A stretch of 64,000 bases of DNA, taken from positions 107,880,965-107,944,964 of the forward strand of contig NC_081844.1 of NCBI RefSeq assembly GCF_963259705.1. Direction: 5' to 3'. The position numbers and the translations under genes were made by a program. The notes under the pieces were generated by a model. The model saw only the letters and a program-made list of their open reading frames with translations. It searched no databases and was not told the DNA's origin. Position 1 is the first letter of the stretch; each line of letters starts with the position of its first letter. Shown piece after piece: positions 1-12,637 of the stretch. This DNA is from Myotis daubentonii. Taxonomy: Eukaryota; Chordata; Mammalia; Chiroptera; Vespertilionidae.

Positions 1-169
1 CAATTCTGGACGATAAGATTCACAGAATTTAAGAATCTAAAGTTGTGAGTGAATGTGTGTCATTGAATGTAAGCTTCTATTAATCCTAATATAGTTTATG
101 ATTCAATGATTTGCTATTTTTTTTCTATAAGACTTGGGCCCAGAACCATATGGTTCTCAGATTCTGTTG

Positions 170-330
170 ACCCAAGAGTTTTCAACTAGTGGGTGCATCA
201 GAAATACCTGGGGGCCTAGTGCAAATTCCTGGGCTCCATCTCAGAGATTTTGGTTCAGTCTATGTGGAATGAGGCCCAAGAATCTGCCATTTCTCTAACT
301 AGTCACAACCCCCGTGGTTCTGAGCAGGAG
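170..330 (+). mobile_element. MER5-like (Charlie hAT) fragment
   Basis: TTTTCAACTAGTGGGTGCATC, GCTCCATCTCAGAGATTTTGG and AAGAATCTGCCATTTC keep the order of MER5A, without intact ends. Confidence 0.6.
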
Positions 331-886
331 TAGGCTGCTCTTGGACAAACAGACAAACAATGGTTAGAAAGCCTGTTGTAAATTCTGTGATTCTAGATGC
401 GATTATAAAATGGCCTTTTGCTTAAGATCCTAGTGTTCTGGAACGCTGTTATTCTGTTTCCATGTGCCTAAGGAGAGGATGCTAAGGTGTACAGACTCTT
501 TCTGAGCATGGGTTTCACAAGGAGAGAGGAAAAGGGAACAAGTGCCACCAGGGTCAAGGGACATTCTGGAAGGGGACCCTCCTGAGGGCACAGAGCAAAT
601 TCTGATGCTGCCTCCATTGTGCCTGAGCACATCCAGCACTAGGACTCAAATGAGAAGGCTTGGCAGGGCGCACTGGCTGGCTCTGGGGTAACGTGAGCAT
701 CTGGAGTCATCAAGAAGAATTCCTGATGGACAAGGAGGTCCAACCACATCCCAGAGAGTTGGAAGGGCTGAGGTTAGAGGAAGGGAGACAGCAGAGAGCT
801 CTTGAAAAGAACCAGAGGCAAAGGGGAAAGAATTTATTACCAAAATAGCCTTGTAGAGCTGGGTGGCAGGGGAACTGCAGGCTGGG

Positions 887-902
887 GGGGTGGGGGGGGG
901 GG
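887..902 (+). repeat. G-rich run
   Basis: A run of G with a single T (about 16-18 bases), a candidate G-quadruplex. Confidence 0.8.
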
Positions 903-3729
903 AGGCAGAGATAAAAATGCAGGGTTCAGAAAGCTTAAGAGAAGAGGGAGCCGAATGTGTGGGGACATCCTGGGGTAACTGCAAGTGGGCTGGCAGAGGA
1001 CTGCTTTGACATGCTAATGAGGGCCTGGAGCTGGCAGCCTGGGGACAGGATGAAGGGTGGCAGAGGACCTCTGAGGAACTGGTGGGCGGGTGTGGGCTGG
1101 GGAGGGGTTCTGGGTAGGGTAGGGTTCTGTGATTGAGAGGAGCCCCTCGGGAAGTTCCCACACACACCTTCCATGCGTCCCCTATGAGTCAGGGTTTGCA
1201 TGGGAACTTGGGACCCTTTTCTGAGAAACAAAAGTAGAGAATAGAGAATCCAAGATTTCGGTAGCTTGCCAGGTAGGCCAGGAGCTAGCAGGTTGGGTTG
1301 CCATAGGCCTGTCTGGCACGGGGAGAATGGAAGAGGATGGGTTAGTCACTCTCACTGACACACTTAGCCTCCGTGCCTTACACACAGGTGAGGACACACT
1401 CCTGGCTGCACACATACACCCCTGCTGCCCCACATAATTACAATGACATATGTGCCAGCCCATTGTGACACACATCTGCACACTTACCACCAATGGGGGC
1501 ACCATTTCATACTAACGGTAACATCCTATATCACCTGCGTCATCTCTTGTTGTCAGCAACAGTTAGATGTACACCATTACACAGAAATAGTGTCATGTCC
1601 CCAGAGCCTTTGTGTCTGGCACAGTCAATGTAAATGCCACCTTCTGTGGTTGTACACTGCACAGCATGCACACTGTATGTGGTACCCTTGCCTTACACCC
1701 AAACCATCGCACAACGCCACTGACATATTCCACTGTAACAATAACCCACTTAGCTGCACACTACCACAAACAATACACTCCCAGCAGAGTCACTCCCCAT
1801 CAGGAGGGACACGCCACCACCACACACTGAGTCACATGGCGCAGACCCACACCTGCCCTGCTAGCACCTAGTGCCTCTCCCATGGTTCCATCACTCCCTG
1901 CATGGTCCCACACACGTGCACCACTGCCTCTATGGTGTGAGAATGACTGGGATCCTAACCGCACACCCTGACAGTGATGGCACCCTGGCCATTATCGGTG
2001 ACAAGAGGGGGGGCCACTCATCAGATGAGCCAGGTGGCCGAGGGCCCTTCCCTGGGCACCGTCCCACAGCTCTGTTTCTGTCTGGGGCACATGGCCACCC
2101 CATCAAACCAAGGGCAACTCTGCCCTTTCAGGCTCACGCTAGAATAGCAGGATGTGGAGTTGGCACTGGGAGCTTTCAGATGTCTCCCTGCACCCACCAG
2201 CTGAGGTGGGGCCCAGCCAGCAGGCTCCAGATCAGGGCTGGCAGCCAGCGCTTCCTAGATGCCTCCTGGCCTCCTGAGTGGCATCCAGAGTGCCCTTTGG
2301 ACTGAAGCAGTTGCAGGAAGAAACTGGCCGACCTTTGGACGAGTGCCCTTCTCACTGATCACCAAATTTACGGTCTGTGACAGTTGTCATTCGTCACACG
2401 CTGTTCCTCGATCCCCACACAAAGTACTGACATTAGCTCTCTTGATTGGCTGCCTAGTGAACATTCAAGGCATGTACATATCATTTTAAAAATCTGTTCA
2501 AATCTTATCAGAGAACTCATAAATAAAAGAAGAAATTCAGCAGCAGCAGCCAGGGTAAGCCACCTTAAGCAGAGCCATATCCATATTTTACCAGGTGACT
2601 CTTAGCTGTCCAGAGAGCAGGCTCTGCAAGGACTGGAGGCCAGGGTGGGGGAGGTGACTGGCAGCTGGCTGGATTAAAGATGCAGGAGATTGAAGAAAAT
2701 GCTGACAACCCACATGACATGAGGACCCTGATCTGGGTGTGAATTCATTTTTTTTTTATTTTTTAGTGAGAAACTGGAGATAGGAAAGACTGTAAATGTC
2801 AATGTAAAAAAATATCTGCAGAGCAAAAGTTACATTTCCATAGGCTGTGGGATGTGTCAGAAGAGGAGCAGACTTGTGTGGTGGAAGGACCCCAGCGTGC
2901 GGTGACAGGCAGGCCCGGGCTGGCATCCTGGCTCTGCCCAAGACTCACTGTATTACCCCGGGCCTTGTCTTCCCCATCTTGAAAATAGGGGTTTGTGTGA
3001 ACTAAAGGAAAGATGTAATTTATGCAAAGCACCAAAACGAGCTCCTGAGATATACTGGGGGCCCAGTTGGTTGCTTTGATTAGTAGTATTATAATCACTA
3101 GGAAATGCTTATAATATTTAGCAACTTTTCTGCAGTGATAACAGAGCATTTGGGGACCATGTCCAAACTGGTAGCACTGAACAAGGAGCAAGTACTCATC
3201 TCTCCACCACCTTTTCTTGACAGGAAGCACCAATAGCTGATGTGTCATGATTTACCCTAATCATTCAATAGGGATGAAGCCACCAAAACTTGACTGTCCT
3301 TTCATTCATCAGTAAGATTTTCTGCAGCTAGATATGATTCATGTCAGCTCACGCAGTTTTAATAGACTCATAGAAACTTGGGTTCAAAGGGGGTTTTAGC
3401 TGTCACCTGCCACCCAACTGCCATCATCCAGGGCTGGGGAACTCACCACCTCGCACGAGGCACCTCATACTATGGCTGGACAGATGCAATTGGTAGACGG
3501 TCTTTAGAGCATCTGTCTGCTCCCTTTACCTTTCCCCCATTGCCCTAATTCTGTCTTCAGCACCAGCAAAAACAATAGTACTCTTCTTCCTTTTCAATGG
3601 TCATTCATTCTTCCAACAAGCATATCCTTAGCACCTACTTCACCAGGCACCATAAGTGCTAGTATTACAAATTGAGCAAGACCTGCCAGCCCAAGGAGGG
3701 CTAATCCCCCTTCAGTACTCCCTCCTTCA

Positions 3730-3910
3730 GGGGAGACATCCTCGGATCTTTCAACCTTCCCTCATTTGACCTGTCCAGAGCCGAGACCAAACTACCCCCT
3801 TCTCTTCTAACAACCTTGATCTTATCAAATTCTATCTTAAATTGTGGTGCCCAGAACTGAGCTCCATATTTTTCTGAAAGTTAAGTTGGGTTTTTAGCCC
3901 AGCTTGGTCG
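3730..3910. mobile_element. Possible CR1/L3-type ancient LINE remnant
   Basis: TTAAATTGTGGTGCCCAGAA followed by CTGAGCTCCATATTT matches a phrase I associate with CR1/L3 elements. Short and diverged. Confidence 0.35.
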
Positions 3911-5282
3911 ACATCCATGTCAACGGCAATGTCTGTTGTGGAAAAACCCCAATTGTAACTACAGGCTCCCGGCCAGATCCCATTCTAAAAGAACAGAGAG
4001 AAAGAAGGAAGGAGGGAGGCCTGTGGCTCCTGAAATGGCAGGATGTCAGATCTCCCTGCCCAGAACTCCCCTCAGGCATTAGTGCCAAATCTGTCATTCT
4101 AACCAAATACTCTCCCCTCTGCCCCCCTCCATTAGTGTCTGCCACAGGAAAGGGAAGAAAAATCAAGAATGAGTATGCCAATGGCCCAACATGGTGCCAA
4201 GCAGGGCACTCAGACATAAAGGAAGGACCTTCCCTATACCAGCCCACAGCCTGTAAGGGGAGAACAGAGATGAGCTTCAGAAGAGACTCTGCAGGTGAGG
4301 AAGGGGGTCTACCAATGGCCTCTGACTTGTGGGGAGGGGGTTTCCTACTTTGAGGCCTCTGCTGTGAACATGTACAAAGGAACAGTCCCAGCTCACTGGA
4401 ACAAAAGCATGCCTCCTTCCTCTCCCAGGTCCGGTCCTCTGCAGCTCTTGCCGCTCCCTCATTGGAAAAAAGCCATCCCCTTACAACGCAGAAATCATCT
4501 CCACTCTGGCATGACCCTGACTGATGTGCAATCTCTTGCAAATCTTTTAAAGTCCTGGGCCAAGGCCCTCCTCTCCAAAGCCATTTTCCTACACATCCGA
4601 CTGGATTAAAAGACTCATTTTAGAGCCAAAAATGGCAGGTGGGATGGAAAGGCTCATTATGAGACAGTAGTAAATCAAACAAACAAACAAAAAGAGTGGG
4701 AGAGGAGGAGGAAAGGCCAAGGGTGGGGGAAGATGTTGCCCTGCCACCTGGAGTCCCCTTTTCTTCCCTGGGCCTAGGAGAGAAGGAAATGGCCTTCCAG
4801 AATAAAGTTTCCCAAAGGGTTCCTTATTCTTCACAGGATAGCAGATCTAGAAGGGCGGGGCTTGCTCACGGTCCACTGCAATGCTGCAGCTGTCTTCAAC
4901 CTCAGGGTCCATGTGGAGGGCTCCTCACCCCTATGGGGGCCTGACCAGTATTCAGCAATGTTCATTGAGTGCCCATGTAGTGGGACACTGTACTGAGAGG
5001 CTGCAGAGATGATCTGGTGGCAATCCTGTCCTGTAGGAAAGAGGCGTGCAAACAGAGGAACAGGGGCTCCTGGAACCAGGATGTGTCTCAGGGGGGTGGG
5101 AACTGTAAGGAGAGTGCGCCCAAATCCACCTGGCGGAGTCAAGGAGGGCTTTCCTGCACAGATGGCCTTTGAGTTCTGCTTTAAAGAACCCTTCCTCCAT
5201 CCCCTTGCTCCCACTGCCCCTCAGGGCATTAAAGCAGCTAGTTTGTGGTCCTAAGACATGTGGCCAGGACAGGTGGCAGCAG

Positions 5283-5459
5283 GGGGGATTGGCAAGAAGA
5301 GGAGGGCAGGCAAAGGTAGAGAACAAAGGGGAGTGGAGGGAGAAGAGAGAGGGGGAAAGCAGGGGAAATGGGAAATGGGAAAGGGAGGGGGAGGAAGGAG
5401 GGGGGGAGAGGGGGGAGAGAAGAGAAAGAGAGGATGAGAGGAGAGAGGGGGAGAGAGAT
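5283..5459 (+). repeat. Long purine (GA/GGGA) tract upstream of the CPLX2 promoter
   Basis: About 175 bases that are almost wholly A and G on the + strand, with mixed GGGA, GAGA and GGAAAT units. It directly abuts the CpG-rich promoter. Such homopurine tracts can adopt triplex (H-DNA) structures and bind GAGA-type factors; this is known for the class and not shown here. Confidence 0.8.
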
Positions 5460-6250
5460 TTGAATTTCCCATCTGAAAGGGGAGCGGTAGCACGTCAGGG
5501 CCTGGCTGAGGGGCCTGATTGGAGGGCGTCTCTCCGGCAGCAGCAGCAGCGGCCCCAGCTCGCCAGGCGGAGTTGCACGAGGCTGCGAAGCGGCGGGAGC
5601 TGGAATAGCAGAAGCACCCGCCTCGCTGAGTCCAGCCGGAGCCCTGCAGTGGCTCAGACGGTCGCAGGGACCGCCAGGTCGGTGCTGGCCATGGGCCGGG
5701 AGGGCGGAGCCGGGCTGTGGGCAACAGGGTCCCGGCTCTCGTCTCGAGGCCGCAGGGCATCCAGGGAGGCTGGGGATTATTGCTTTGGGGGTACAGAACC
5801 CCAAGACTGCTCGGGCGCAGGATTGGGCGGCTGCATGGCAGTAGCAAGCACCTTCCCGGGGCGAGCTGGCCGCTGGCCGTGGTGCTGAAAGGACAGCTCC
5901 CTGCGAGGGGGGAGCGAGCAGGCTGAAAGGGAGTGAAGCCGCATAAATTGGGAAAAGGTATGGGCCCCCTTCCCGCCCCCAGGAGCGCCCCCGCCATGGG
6001 CAGAAGCTCCAAACAGCCCAGCTCCTGGGGAGTCAGGACCGCCCCGAGGGCAATGGGAGACTCAAGTCTGAACCCAGAGAACAACTTCGAGCTGGGGTGG
6101 GGGTGGGGATCTCGATCCAAGCTACTTAGCGAGAGCCTGACAGGGCCCTCTTCGCCCCAGAGGAGGAAGCCGCCCCCGTGGGGTACAGTTCGGGCTCCCA
6201 GAGTGAGTCAGAGGTCGGCGGGAGAGGAGCAGAGAGGCCATAGAGGAGGG
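5460..6250 (+). promoter_or_regulatory. CPLX2: CpG-rich promoter region, probable CPLX2 promoter
   Basis: CpG dinucleotides are far denser here than anywhere else in the window. No TATA box is seen. A CRE half-site/CACGTCA lies at 5491-5497 and an inverted CCAAT box (ATTGG) at 5518-5522, just before the presumed first exon. The orientation and distance to the CPLX2 coding exons suit an internal neuronal promoter of that gene. Long open frames on both strands here reflect base composition only. Confidence 0.55.
5530..5677 (+). other. CPLX2: Probable non-coding first exon of CPLX2
   Basis: A GC-rich segment with CAG/CGG-rich sequence ends at a possible donor CCAG|GTCGGT (GT at 5678-5679). It resembles my memory of the 5' UTR of a shorter CPLX2 transcript. 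It would splice across about 7.4 kb to the acceptor at 13073. The start is not defined by the sequence. The exon call is inference; RNA evidence would decide it. Confidence 0.5.
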
Positions 6251-7599
6251 GAGAGCCTAACCACCGTTTGGGGGTGGGGGACCAAAGGGACTATTTGTTC
6301 TCAGAGGAGGCACGCAGGTTTGGGCAGCACAGCAAGCCGCCTAGGGTCATTAGGGAGAATCTCTTTTATGCCGTCGCCTGCCCCACTCTGCCCCCTCCCC
6401 TGGCAAAGTTTGAGACCTGGCTGGGTCTTGAGGTTGGAGCTATGTGTTGGGGGAGGGGCACTCTCGGTGGCCTATGGAGAGCTGGGCAGAGGTGCTGGCT
6501 ATGCTGGTGAGAGGGGCGCCAGGGTTCCTGTTCCCTATTCTGGCGGGGGGCGGGGGGGGTCTCAAAGCCCCAGCCACTTCTGCTCTTCTCCCGGAGCAGG
6601 TGCCCTACCCCCTTCCATTCTCCACTGCCCCTTCCCCTCCCCCAGTGCTTCCTTCCAGGGGCTTGGGGTGGGGTGGGGATAGACGGACAATCCCTGTTAG
6701 CTGAGGGTGGCAAAAAAGCAAATGAGTGTTGAATTGAGTTTCAGTGAATATACTGGTAGCCTGGACTTGAGCCATTAAAAAACAAACAAACAAACAAAAA
6801 ACAGAAAAACAACTACAAGGACACACACTGCAGGTGCCTCACGTCTACTTGTCAGGTGGCAGGAGCCCAGTTCCTAAACAGGGCTGGGGCTCAGGAGGCA
6901 GGTGCCTCCTCAGCCTTCAGGCTGGGACGGGCTGGGACCCGCTGGGAGGGAGTCAGGGAGAAGCTGCAGATGCGATCTAGGTCCAGGGCATGCTGAAGGC
7001 AAGGAAACCGGGTGCTGCAGCTGCCCTTCCCCACCCCCTGCTCTGCCTCCCCTCCCCCGGCCCAGCATCCCCACCACCACCCTTCGAGCAGCGGGATAAA
7101 CCAAAGCTCCCTGCAGAACCGCTGAGGAGCGCCTCCTGGCGGTCTAGACGAAATCCTCAACTGCACACAACCTGCTGGACCTCAGCACTCCTACAGGCAT
7201 ATGGCAAATCCCTACACACACGCCTGCACACGCCCACGCGCGCACACACGCTGCCTAAGTTCAGAGTCAGAATGCAGATCATACCTCGAACGCGTACATC
7301 CTCACATACTTGCTGACACAGAACATTAAATTCAATCAAGCTGGCTCCACCGCGAACCAGGAGATGCTGCAGACACTGGGATTGGAAAAATGCACAAGAT
7401 ACAGGGAGGAGCCCAGAAGTACCGGGAAGAGAAAGACACATAACTGGGCAGAGGGCACGAGCTGGAGGTAGTCAAGGCTGCCCTAGCAAGTACAGGGGGA
7501 GACATCATCATATCTCATTGAGGAGACCCAGGAAATTTCATGGAAGGAGTGACAATTAGAGGCATCTTTGAAAATGAGTACTGCTGCTGCTGATGATGA

Positions 7600-7795
7600 T
7601 GACAATGATGATAACGATGGTGATGACAGCCAATATGTACTGAGCACTTACTATGTGCCAAACACTGCATTATCTCCTTTAATGTTCACAACATGCCTTG
7701 GGCATAGGTGTTATTGTCTCCATTTTACAAATGAGAAAAGATTAAATCACTTGCTTGAGGTCACTTATAAGTAGTGGAACCAGGACTTGAACTGG
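7600..7795 (+). mobile_element. MIR SINE in CPLX2 intron
   Basis: GAGCACTTACTATGTGCCAA, TCCATTTTACAAATGAGAAA and CTTGCTTGAGGTCAC keep the MIR core order. Confidence 0.75.
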
Positions 7796-8199
7796 CAGAG
7801 ATGAGGTTAAGAGGTTTCAAGGCTGTGGAAACAGCATGAACAAATGCCCCAGGGTTTAGAAAGCATACTCTGTGTTGGGGCACAGCTGAGGCAGAGCCAT
7901 ATGCAAGGTGTGGAAAACGAATGGCAAAGCAGGCAGGTGCTAGACTGTGCTGGACCTGAAGGTCAGCACAGGGACTCTGATTGGTTTAACAGGTCGTGTG
8001 GAGCCATGGCAGGGTGTGTTTGCATGAGCAGACCTGCCCTTTAGAAAGATTAATCGGACGGTCGTGTGGAGGATGGATGAGAGCTGGAGGAGAGACAGTT
8101 TAAATGTATGCACAAATCCAGAGCCTTAAGGCCCCAACCAAGGCATTATAGCAGCCACAGGAGAGAGGAGGATGTGAACACAGATTGTGAAGCTACATA

Positions 8200-8430
8200 C
8201 AGTCTCCGGACTTCTCCCTCAGCACCCATCCCATTTGTAACTCACCAATTCCTTGTGTGGTCTTTGTCCAGTGTCTGCCTCCCCAGCTGGCTGAATGCTG
8301 TGACAGCAAAGGCTGGGACTCCCTTGTGCCCTGCCACAGCCTCAGCACCCAGAACAATGCCTGGCAGAGAGCAGGTGCTCAAAGAATATTTATAGTGTGA
8401 GTGAGTGTGTGAGTGAATAAATGAAGAAGT
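8200..8430 (+). mobile_element. L2 3' end
   Basis: GGGACTCCCTTGTGCCC, CCCAGAACAATGCCTGGCAG and GCAGGTGCTCAAAGAATATT follow the L2 3' end, with a GTGAGTGAATAAATGAA tail. Confidence 0.65.
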
Positions 8431-8763
8431 CGCTGAGTCTAGAGTTTTCAGTTGAGGCAAGTGTAACCAAGCATGCTGGAGGAGAAGATAGTTGGGTGGG
8501 GGAGGCAAGGATGAGACTGCTCCCTGGACAGGATAAATTGAGATTATCCATGTGACAATACCCAGCCGAGAGTTAAATGTGCAGGTTTAAGGAGAGTGGG
8601 TAAAGGGAGGAGGATGAGATGGGGGTGAGGAATCAATCTGTGGCTATAAAAGGACATAAACCAATAAGAGTAGGTCAGATTCCCAAAGGAAATAGTGGGG
8701 GAGGGAGGGGCAGTAGGAGGGGAAAAGAAGAGAGATTCCCTAATGAATAGCTACATTTTAAAG

Positions 8764-9048
8764 CAGCGATTTTCAACTAGCATGCCACTGCACACTGGTG
8801 AGCTGCAAGAATGTTTAAAATATGCAATACCTGCCTATTTAGTCAGGGGCACGGACCTCTTTTCCCTTAGATTGTGAAACAAAAAATGACAACAGCCAAC
8901 ACAACAATAGCCATCTGGTGTGAATGAATCAAAATTACACCTATTTTTTTTTTGTCAGATTGGCAAAAAAAAATATTTTTTCTGAAGTGCCCAGAATTTT
9001 AGTAATTAGTTTATGTAGCCAGGAGATGAAAGAGGTTGAAAATTGCTG
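8764..9048. mobile_element. Non-autonomous hAT element (285 bp) in CPLX2 intron
   Basis: Terminal inverted repeats CAGCGATTTTCAAC and GTTGAAAATTGCTG, flanked by TTTTAAAG and TCTGAAAG (8 bp, 6 matches), the 8-bp duplication size of hAT elements. No transposase is encoded. Confidence 0.75.
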
Positions 9049-9639
9049 TCTGAAAGGACACGAGTCAGGAAAGGAGAAAGAGAGAACCTGTCTGATAAGA
9101 AGACCACAGAGTGCTGTGTCATGGAATTTGGGAAGTTCAAGAAGGCAGAAAAAACCTGGGGGGCAGGGGCAGGTAGGGGTCATCTCCAGCATCTGATGCT
9201 ACACAGGGATGGAGGAGAACCAGGGCTGTGAAAACACTCCTGGGTCTGGCGGTTAGGCAGCCTCTGGCAAATCTGACTAGGGTAGTTTGGGTGGCACTGC
9301 AGAAGCAGCAAATCCCGGATCTCACAGAGCTGTAGGGCTTAAATGGGAGGTGAAGAAGCAGAGACACCAGGTAAAAACTCTCGCCATGAAGTAAGAGGGC
9401 AGCGATTAAGAAAAGGATGGGGTCAGGGCAAGAGTTGGAGAAGGAGGGAATAAAAGACCTAAGGAGAGCGGTTAGAGATGTGAGGGACAGGGAGTGATGA
9501 ATGGATCGAGGAAGAGGTGCGAAGAGAGAAAATCTGGAGTGAAGGCCGATGGGTTGGCTCCCAGGGAAGGAGGGGTCCTCTTCCTCAGGAGCTAGGAGGA
9601 GGGGAAGTCACAGGCGCTCACACTAGCTGGCATTAATCA

Positions 9640-9835
9640 TTTTGATAATGATAACAGCCACCATTTACTGAGCCTCCATCATGTGCCAACACATTCCTTA
9701 GGTTTGTTCTAACCTTTCAAAGTGGCATTATAATCCTCACTTTATAACGAAGACTGAGACTCAGAGATGTTAAGTCAATTACTCATTATCACTCAGCTAA
9801 AAAGTAGCAGATTGAGGATCCCTGTCAGGAATGCC
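9640..9835 (+). mobile_element. MIR SINE in CPLX2 intron
   Basis: ACTGAGCCTCCATCATGTGCC, CTCACTTTATAACGAAGACTG and ATCACTCAGCTAAAAAG keep MIR order. Confidence 0.75.
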
Positions 9836-10164
9836 TGACCCCAAAGCTCACAGAGCCTTCCCCTGCATCACATGAAGTGTGGAGGAAGGTCACCTGCTGA
9901 GCGGGATGGTATAAGAGGACATTGGGCCTTGAGATATTGGTTAGGAAAGTCTTGACAGGGTGAACAAGACACTGCTTAAGCGCTGAGAGGACCATACTGG
10001 GAGTGGGCAACAAGCTCTGGGGAGGACCCCAGGAGCCTGGTTAAGTAATCCCAGCAGTCCCGGAGTAGGACGCACCTAGAGCAATATGGACATAAGCATG
10101 GAGAAGACTCAGCCCTTGAGTGGATACACTGCATACTGGGGGTGAGGGGTAGTAATCAGTGTTT

Positions 10165-10200
10165 GCTGAATGAATGAATGAATGAATGAATGAATGAATG
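10165..10200 (+). repeat. (AATG)n microsatellite
   Basis: Eight to nine AATG units in the CPLX2 5' intron, within an L2-like TGAATGAATG context. Confidence 0.9.
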
Positions 10201-10984
10201 GAAACAGGGGAGTCTGGAGAGGGAGACGGTTTGGTGTAGAAAGATAGCATGTTGAGTCTGAGCAGTGCCCAGAAAAAAACATCTAGGTATCATCAGTATC
10301 AGAGATTATTAAAGCCCCTGGAAAGGATCATGTTTCCCTAGGGGAAGGTGAGAGAGGAAAAAGGCTAAGTCCAGAGTCCTGAGAACATCTTCATTGAAGA
10401 CACAAGAGGAAGAAGAGGAGACAGCAATGGACAGAGAGAAGAGGGGACAGAAGTGAAAGGAAAATAGAGAAGTAGAGGAGAGAGAGCAGTAGGAGATGGG
10501 AGGGTGGGGAGAGAGAATAACAGAACCAAGAGAGGAAGGGGTTTAAGGATACGGTGGAGTGGCCAGCAGTGCAAATACTTTAGAACAGAAGTGCCCGAGA
10601 AAAGGCTCAGAAGGAGCACCTGGTCATGAGAGATGTGCCAAAGCAGCAACTTAGGGAGGAGGCTGGAACTAAAGTCCAGGTGCCCTGCCAACCGATTTGA
10701 AACATCTCGAATTAGAGTCCTGTGTCTTCCACCACCACCTGCAATTCCTTGAGCAGCGTGTAAACACAGGAGGAGGAACCCAATGGTTCCTGGAACCATT
10801 CAATGTTTAAGTTGTGTGTTTTTTCCCTGTTCTTAGAAATGCAGTCTCTTTACAATGTTTGGAACCAAACGAAACCACCTTGATAGACTGAGCTGAGCAA
10901 TCTTCAAACTCAGAATGTTGGGTCAGGGTGGGTTCTCTTGCATTTCCTACAAGTGCTGGTCCGTTTGGGTGAGTCCTCGTCAAC

Positions 10985-11150
10985 ATGCAGTCAGCAGTGG
11001 CTAATATTAATGAGTTCCCACACACCAGGCACTGGGCCAGTTTCTTGTCTTCTCCTTCAAACACCAGTAGAAGGGTAGCCTTAACATACCCCATTTTGTA
11101 GGGAACACAATGAAGCTTTCCCAGGGACCCAGTCAGTACTGGAGCCGGTG
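10985..11150 (+). mobile_element. MIR SINE
   Basis: CACACACCAGGCACTGGGCC and ACCCCATTTTGTAGGGAACA followed by an AGCTTTCCCAGGGACCCAG-like part. Confidence 0.55.
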
Positions 11151-12412
11151 TGTCTAATGCCAAAGCCCGTGGGGACTTTTTCTCCTCCATCATGATTTTC
11201 CCTCCTCAAAACAACCAACTTCTCAGGTGGTCTGACCATGTAGACATCTCAAATAGACTCTCAGGCCCCATTTTATGGAAAGATTTCACTCTGACAATAT
11301 GTTTTCTCGTTTTGAAAGAAATGAGGGAAATCCATCAGCAACTGAAAACCAAGTGACCTTGAACTCCACCTGGTTTCAATATCTGGTCTGGCTTCTCTGC
11401 CACCATTTCACAGGACCCTTTTTCCTTCTAGCAAAACACAAAGACACCAAGGCTGTGTGGGATGAAAGGCCTTGGGAAGTCATTCTGCCCTCAATTGACG
11501 ATCTAGCCACATCACACTTTGGGCAGCTCACAGATGTCCCATTCACACCCAAAAGGAGATTTATGGCGGCTTTGCCTATGAAAGAACCAGTGATACTAAA
11601 TAGTTAAAATAAAAGGGAAACCTCTAGGAGTTAGAGCACTGGTGTTCAAATTCTTAGGGATGTGGAGGAAACAGGGTACAAAGGAGGCCAAGGGTGGAGG
11701 GGGTACTCCAGGCTCTCTACCCCTGCCCCCACCATTGGAATAGTTCCACTTTTACATATTTTGCATATTGAGATTCTCATTAAGCTTTTATTTGAAGAAA
11801 ATCTTCTGAGGCAAAATAATAACAATTAAAAAATAAAATAAAACTGAAAGTCAGTGATTTAGGGAGAGGGAAGGAGGACTACATAAGCTGAGTGCTTATA
11901 AGGCTTGGTACTTTAAAGGTTCTAAGCCCCAAAAAGAGTATCATGTCTCTAACCCCCTATGTGTAATTCAAAATAAATATTAAGCTATAAACAACAAACT
12001 TGCATGTTTACTACAATAAAAATAATGTATTTCTCCATTTGCCTATTTTCAGAAGTCTGGATATATTCATCCAAGCCAGCTGTTTTCACTTCCTCACCTG
12101 CCCTGATCTGTGGGGCCCTGAGCACACTCTCATTCCATCTAGAGGTCAATCCAGTGGCCCAGGCTGGAATTCTCTGGTCTCCACAGGAGCTCCGGGAAAG
12201 GAGGCACTGCCATTTCTATCTTATAGAGGAGGAAAGTGGGGCTCAAAAAGGTTCAGTAATTTGCCTGAAAGACACATAGCAAATAAGAAATGAGGGTGAC
12301 ATTACTAGTAGAACTTTGCTCTGCCTACATTCAAATGAGAGGCTCTTTCTAAGACTCCTGACTATAATCAAATTCAAGCAATACAGTCAAGATGGTTTTA
12401 AAATAGGGATCT

Positions 12413-12637
12413 AGCCCTAACCAGTTTGGTTCGGTGGAAAGAGTATCGGCCTGCAGACTGAAGGGTCCCAGGTTCGATTCCAGTCAAGGGCACATGCCCA
12501 GGTTGCAGGCTCAATCCCTAGTACAGGGCATGCAGGAGGCAGATGATCAATGATTCTCTTTCATCATTGATGTTTCTATCTCTCTCTCTCTCCCTTTCCC
12601 TTCCTCTCTGAAATCAATAAAAATATATTTAAAAACC
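12413..12637 (+). mobile_element. Ves SINE (first of a tandem pair)
   Basis: tRNA-derived head with box-B-like GGTTCGATTCC, middle with GCAGGAGGCAG and TCAATGATTC, CT-rich tail and AATAAAAATAT end. The 5' flank AAAATAGGGATCT (12400-12412) pairs with the duplication behind the second copy. Confidence 0.93.

Larger units (their letters stand above)
1..5282. other. Upstream non-coding region
   Basis: No gene is recognised. It holds a MER5-like fragment (170-330), a G-rich run (887-902), a CA-rich low-complexity stretch (about 1370-1930) and a possible CR1/L3-type LINE remnant (3730-3910). The open frames of 100-215 codons here are proline/serine-rich or unremarkable and match nothing I know. 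If CPLX2 has a more distal promoter, as in human, this is part of a longer intron. Confidence 0.5.

Noticed and set aside
1370..1930. CA-rich stretch with overlapping open frames
   Set aside because: Low-complexity composition explains the His/Thr-rich frames; no coding evidence.
3894..4541. 215-codon open frame on the - strand
   Set aside because: No recognisable motif. Overlaps an ancient-repeat-like region and an opposite-strand open frame of similar quality.
5251..6120. 289-codon open frame on the - strand across the CpG-rich block
   Set aside because: It lies antisense to the presumed promoter and exon. Its product is Pro/Ser/Leu-rich low complexity from GC-rich and CT-rich DNA, with no recognisable domain.
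5933..6682. 249-codon open frame on the + strand
   Set aside because: Gly/Arg/Ser-rich product of GC-rich DNA, no domain and no splice context; not part of the CPLX2 frame.
10365..10799. 144-codon hydrophobic open frame on the - strand
   Set aside because: The Leu/Pro/Ser richness comes from GA-rich DNA read backwards; no signal or family features.
12434..12482. tRNA-like sequence with box-B-like GGTTCGATTCC
   Set aside because: It is the head of a Ves SINE, as are the similar stretches at 12.65, 43.2, 50.65 and 60.9 kb; no functional cloverleaf gene.
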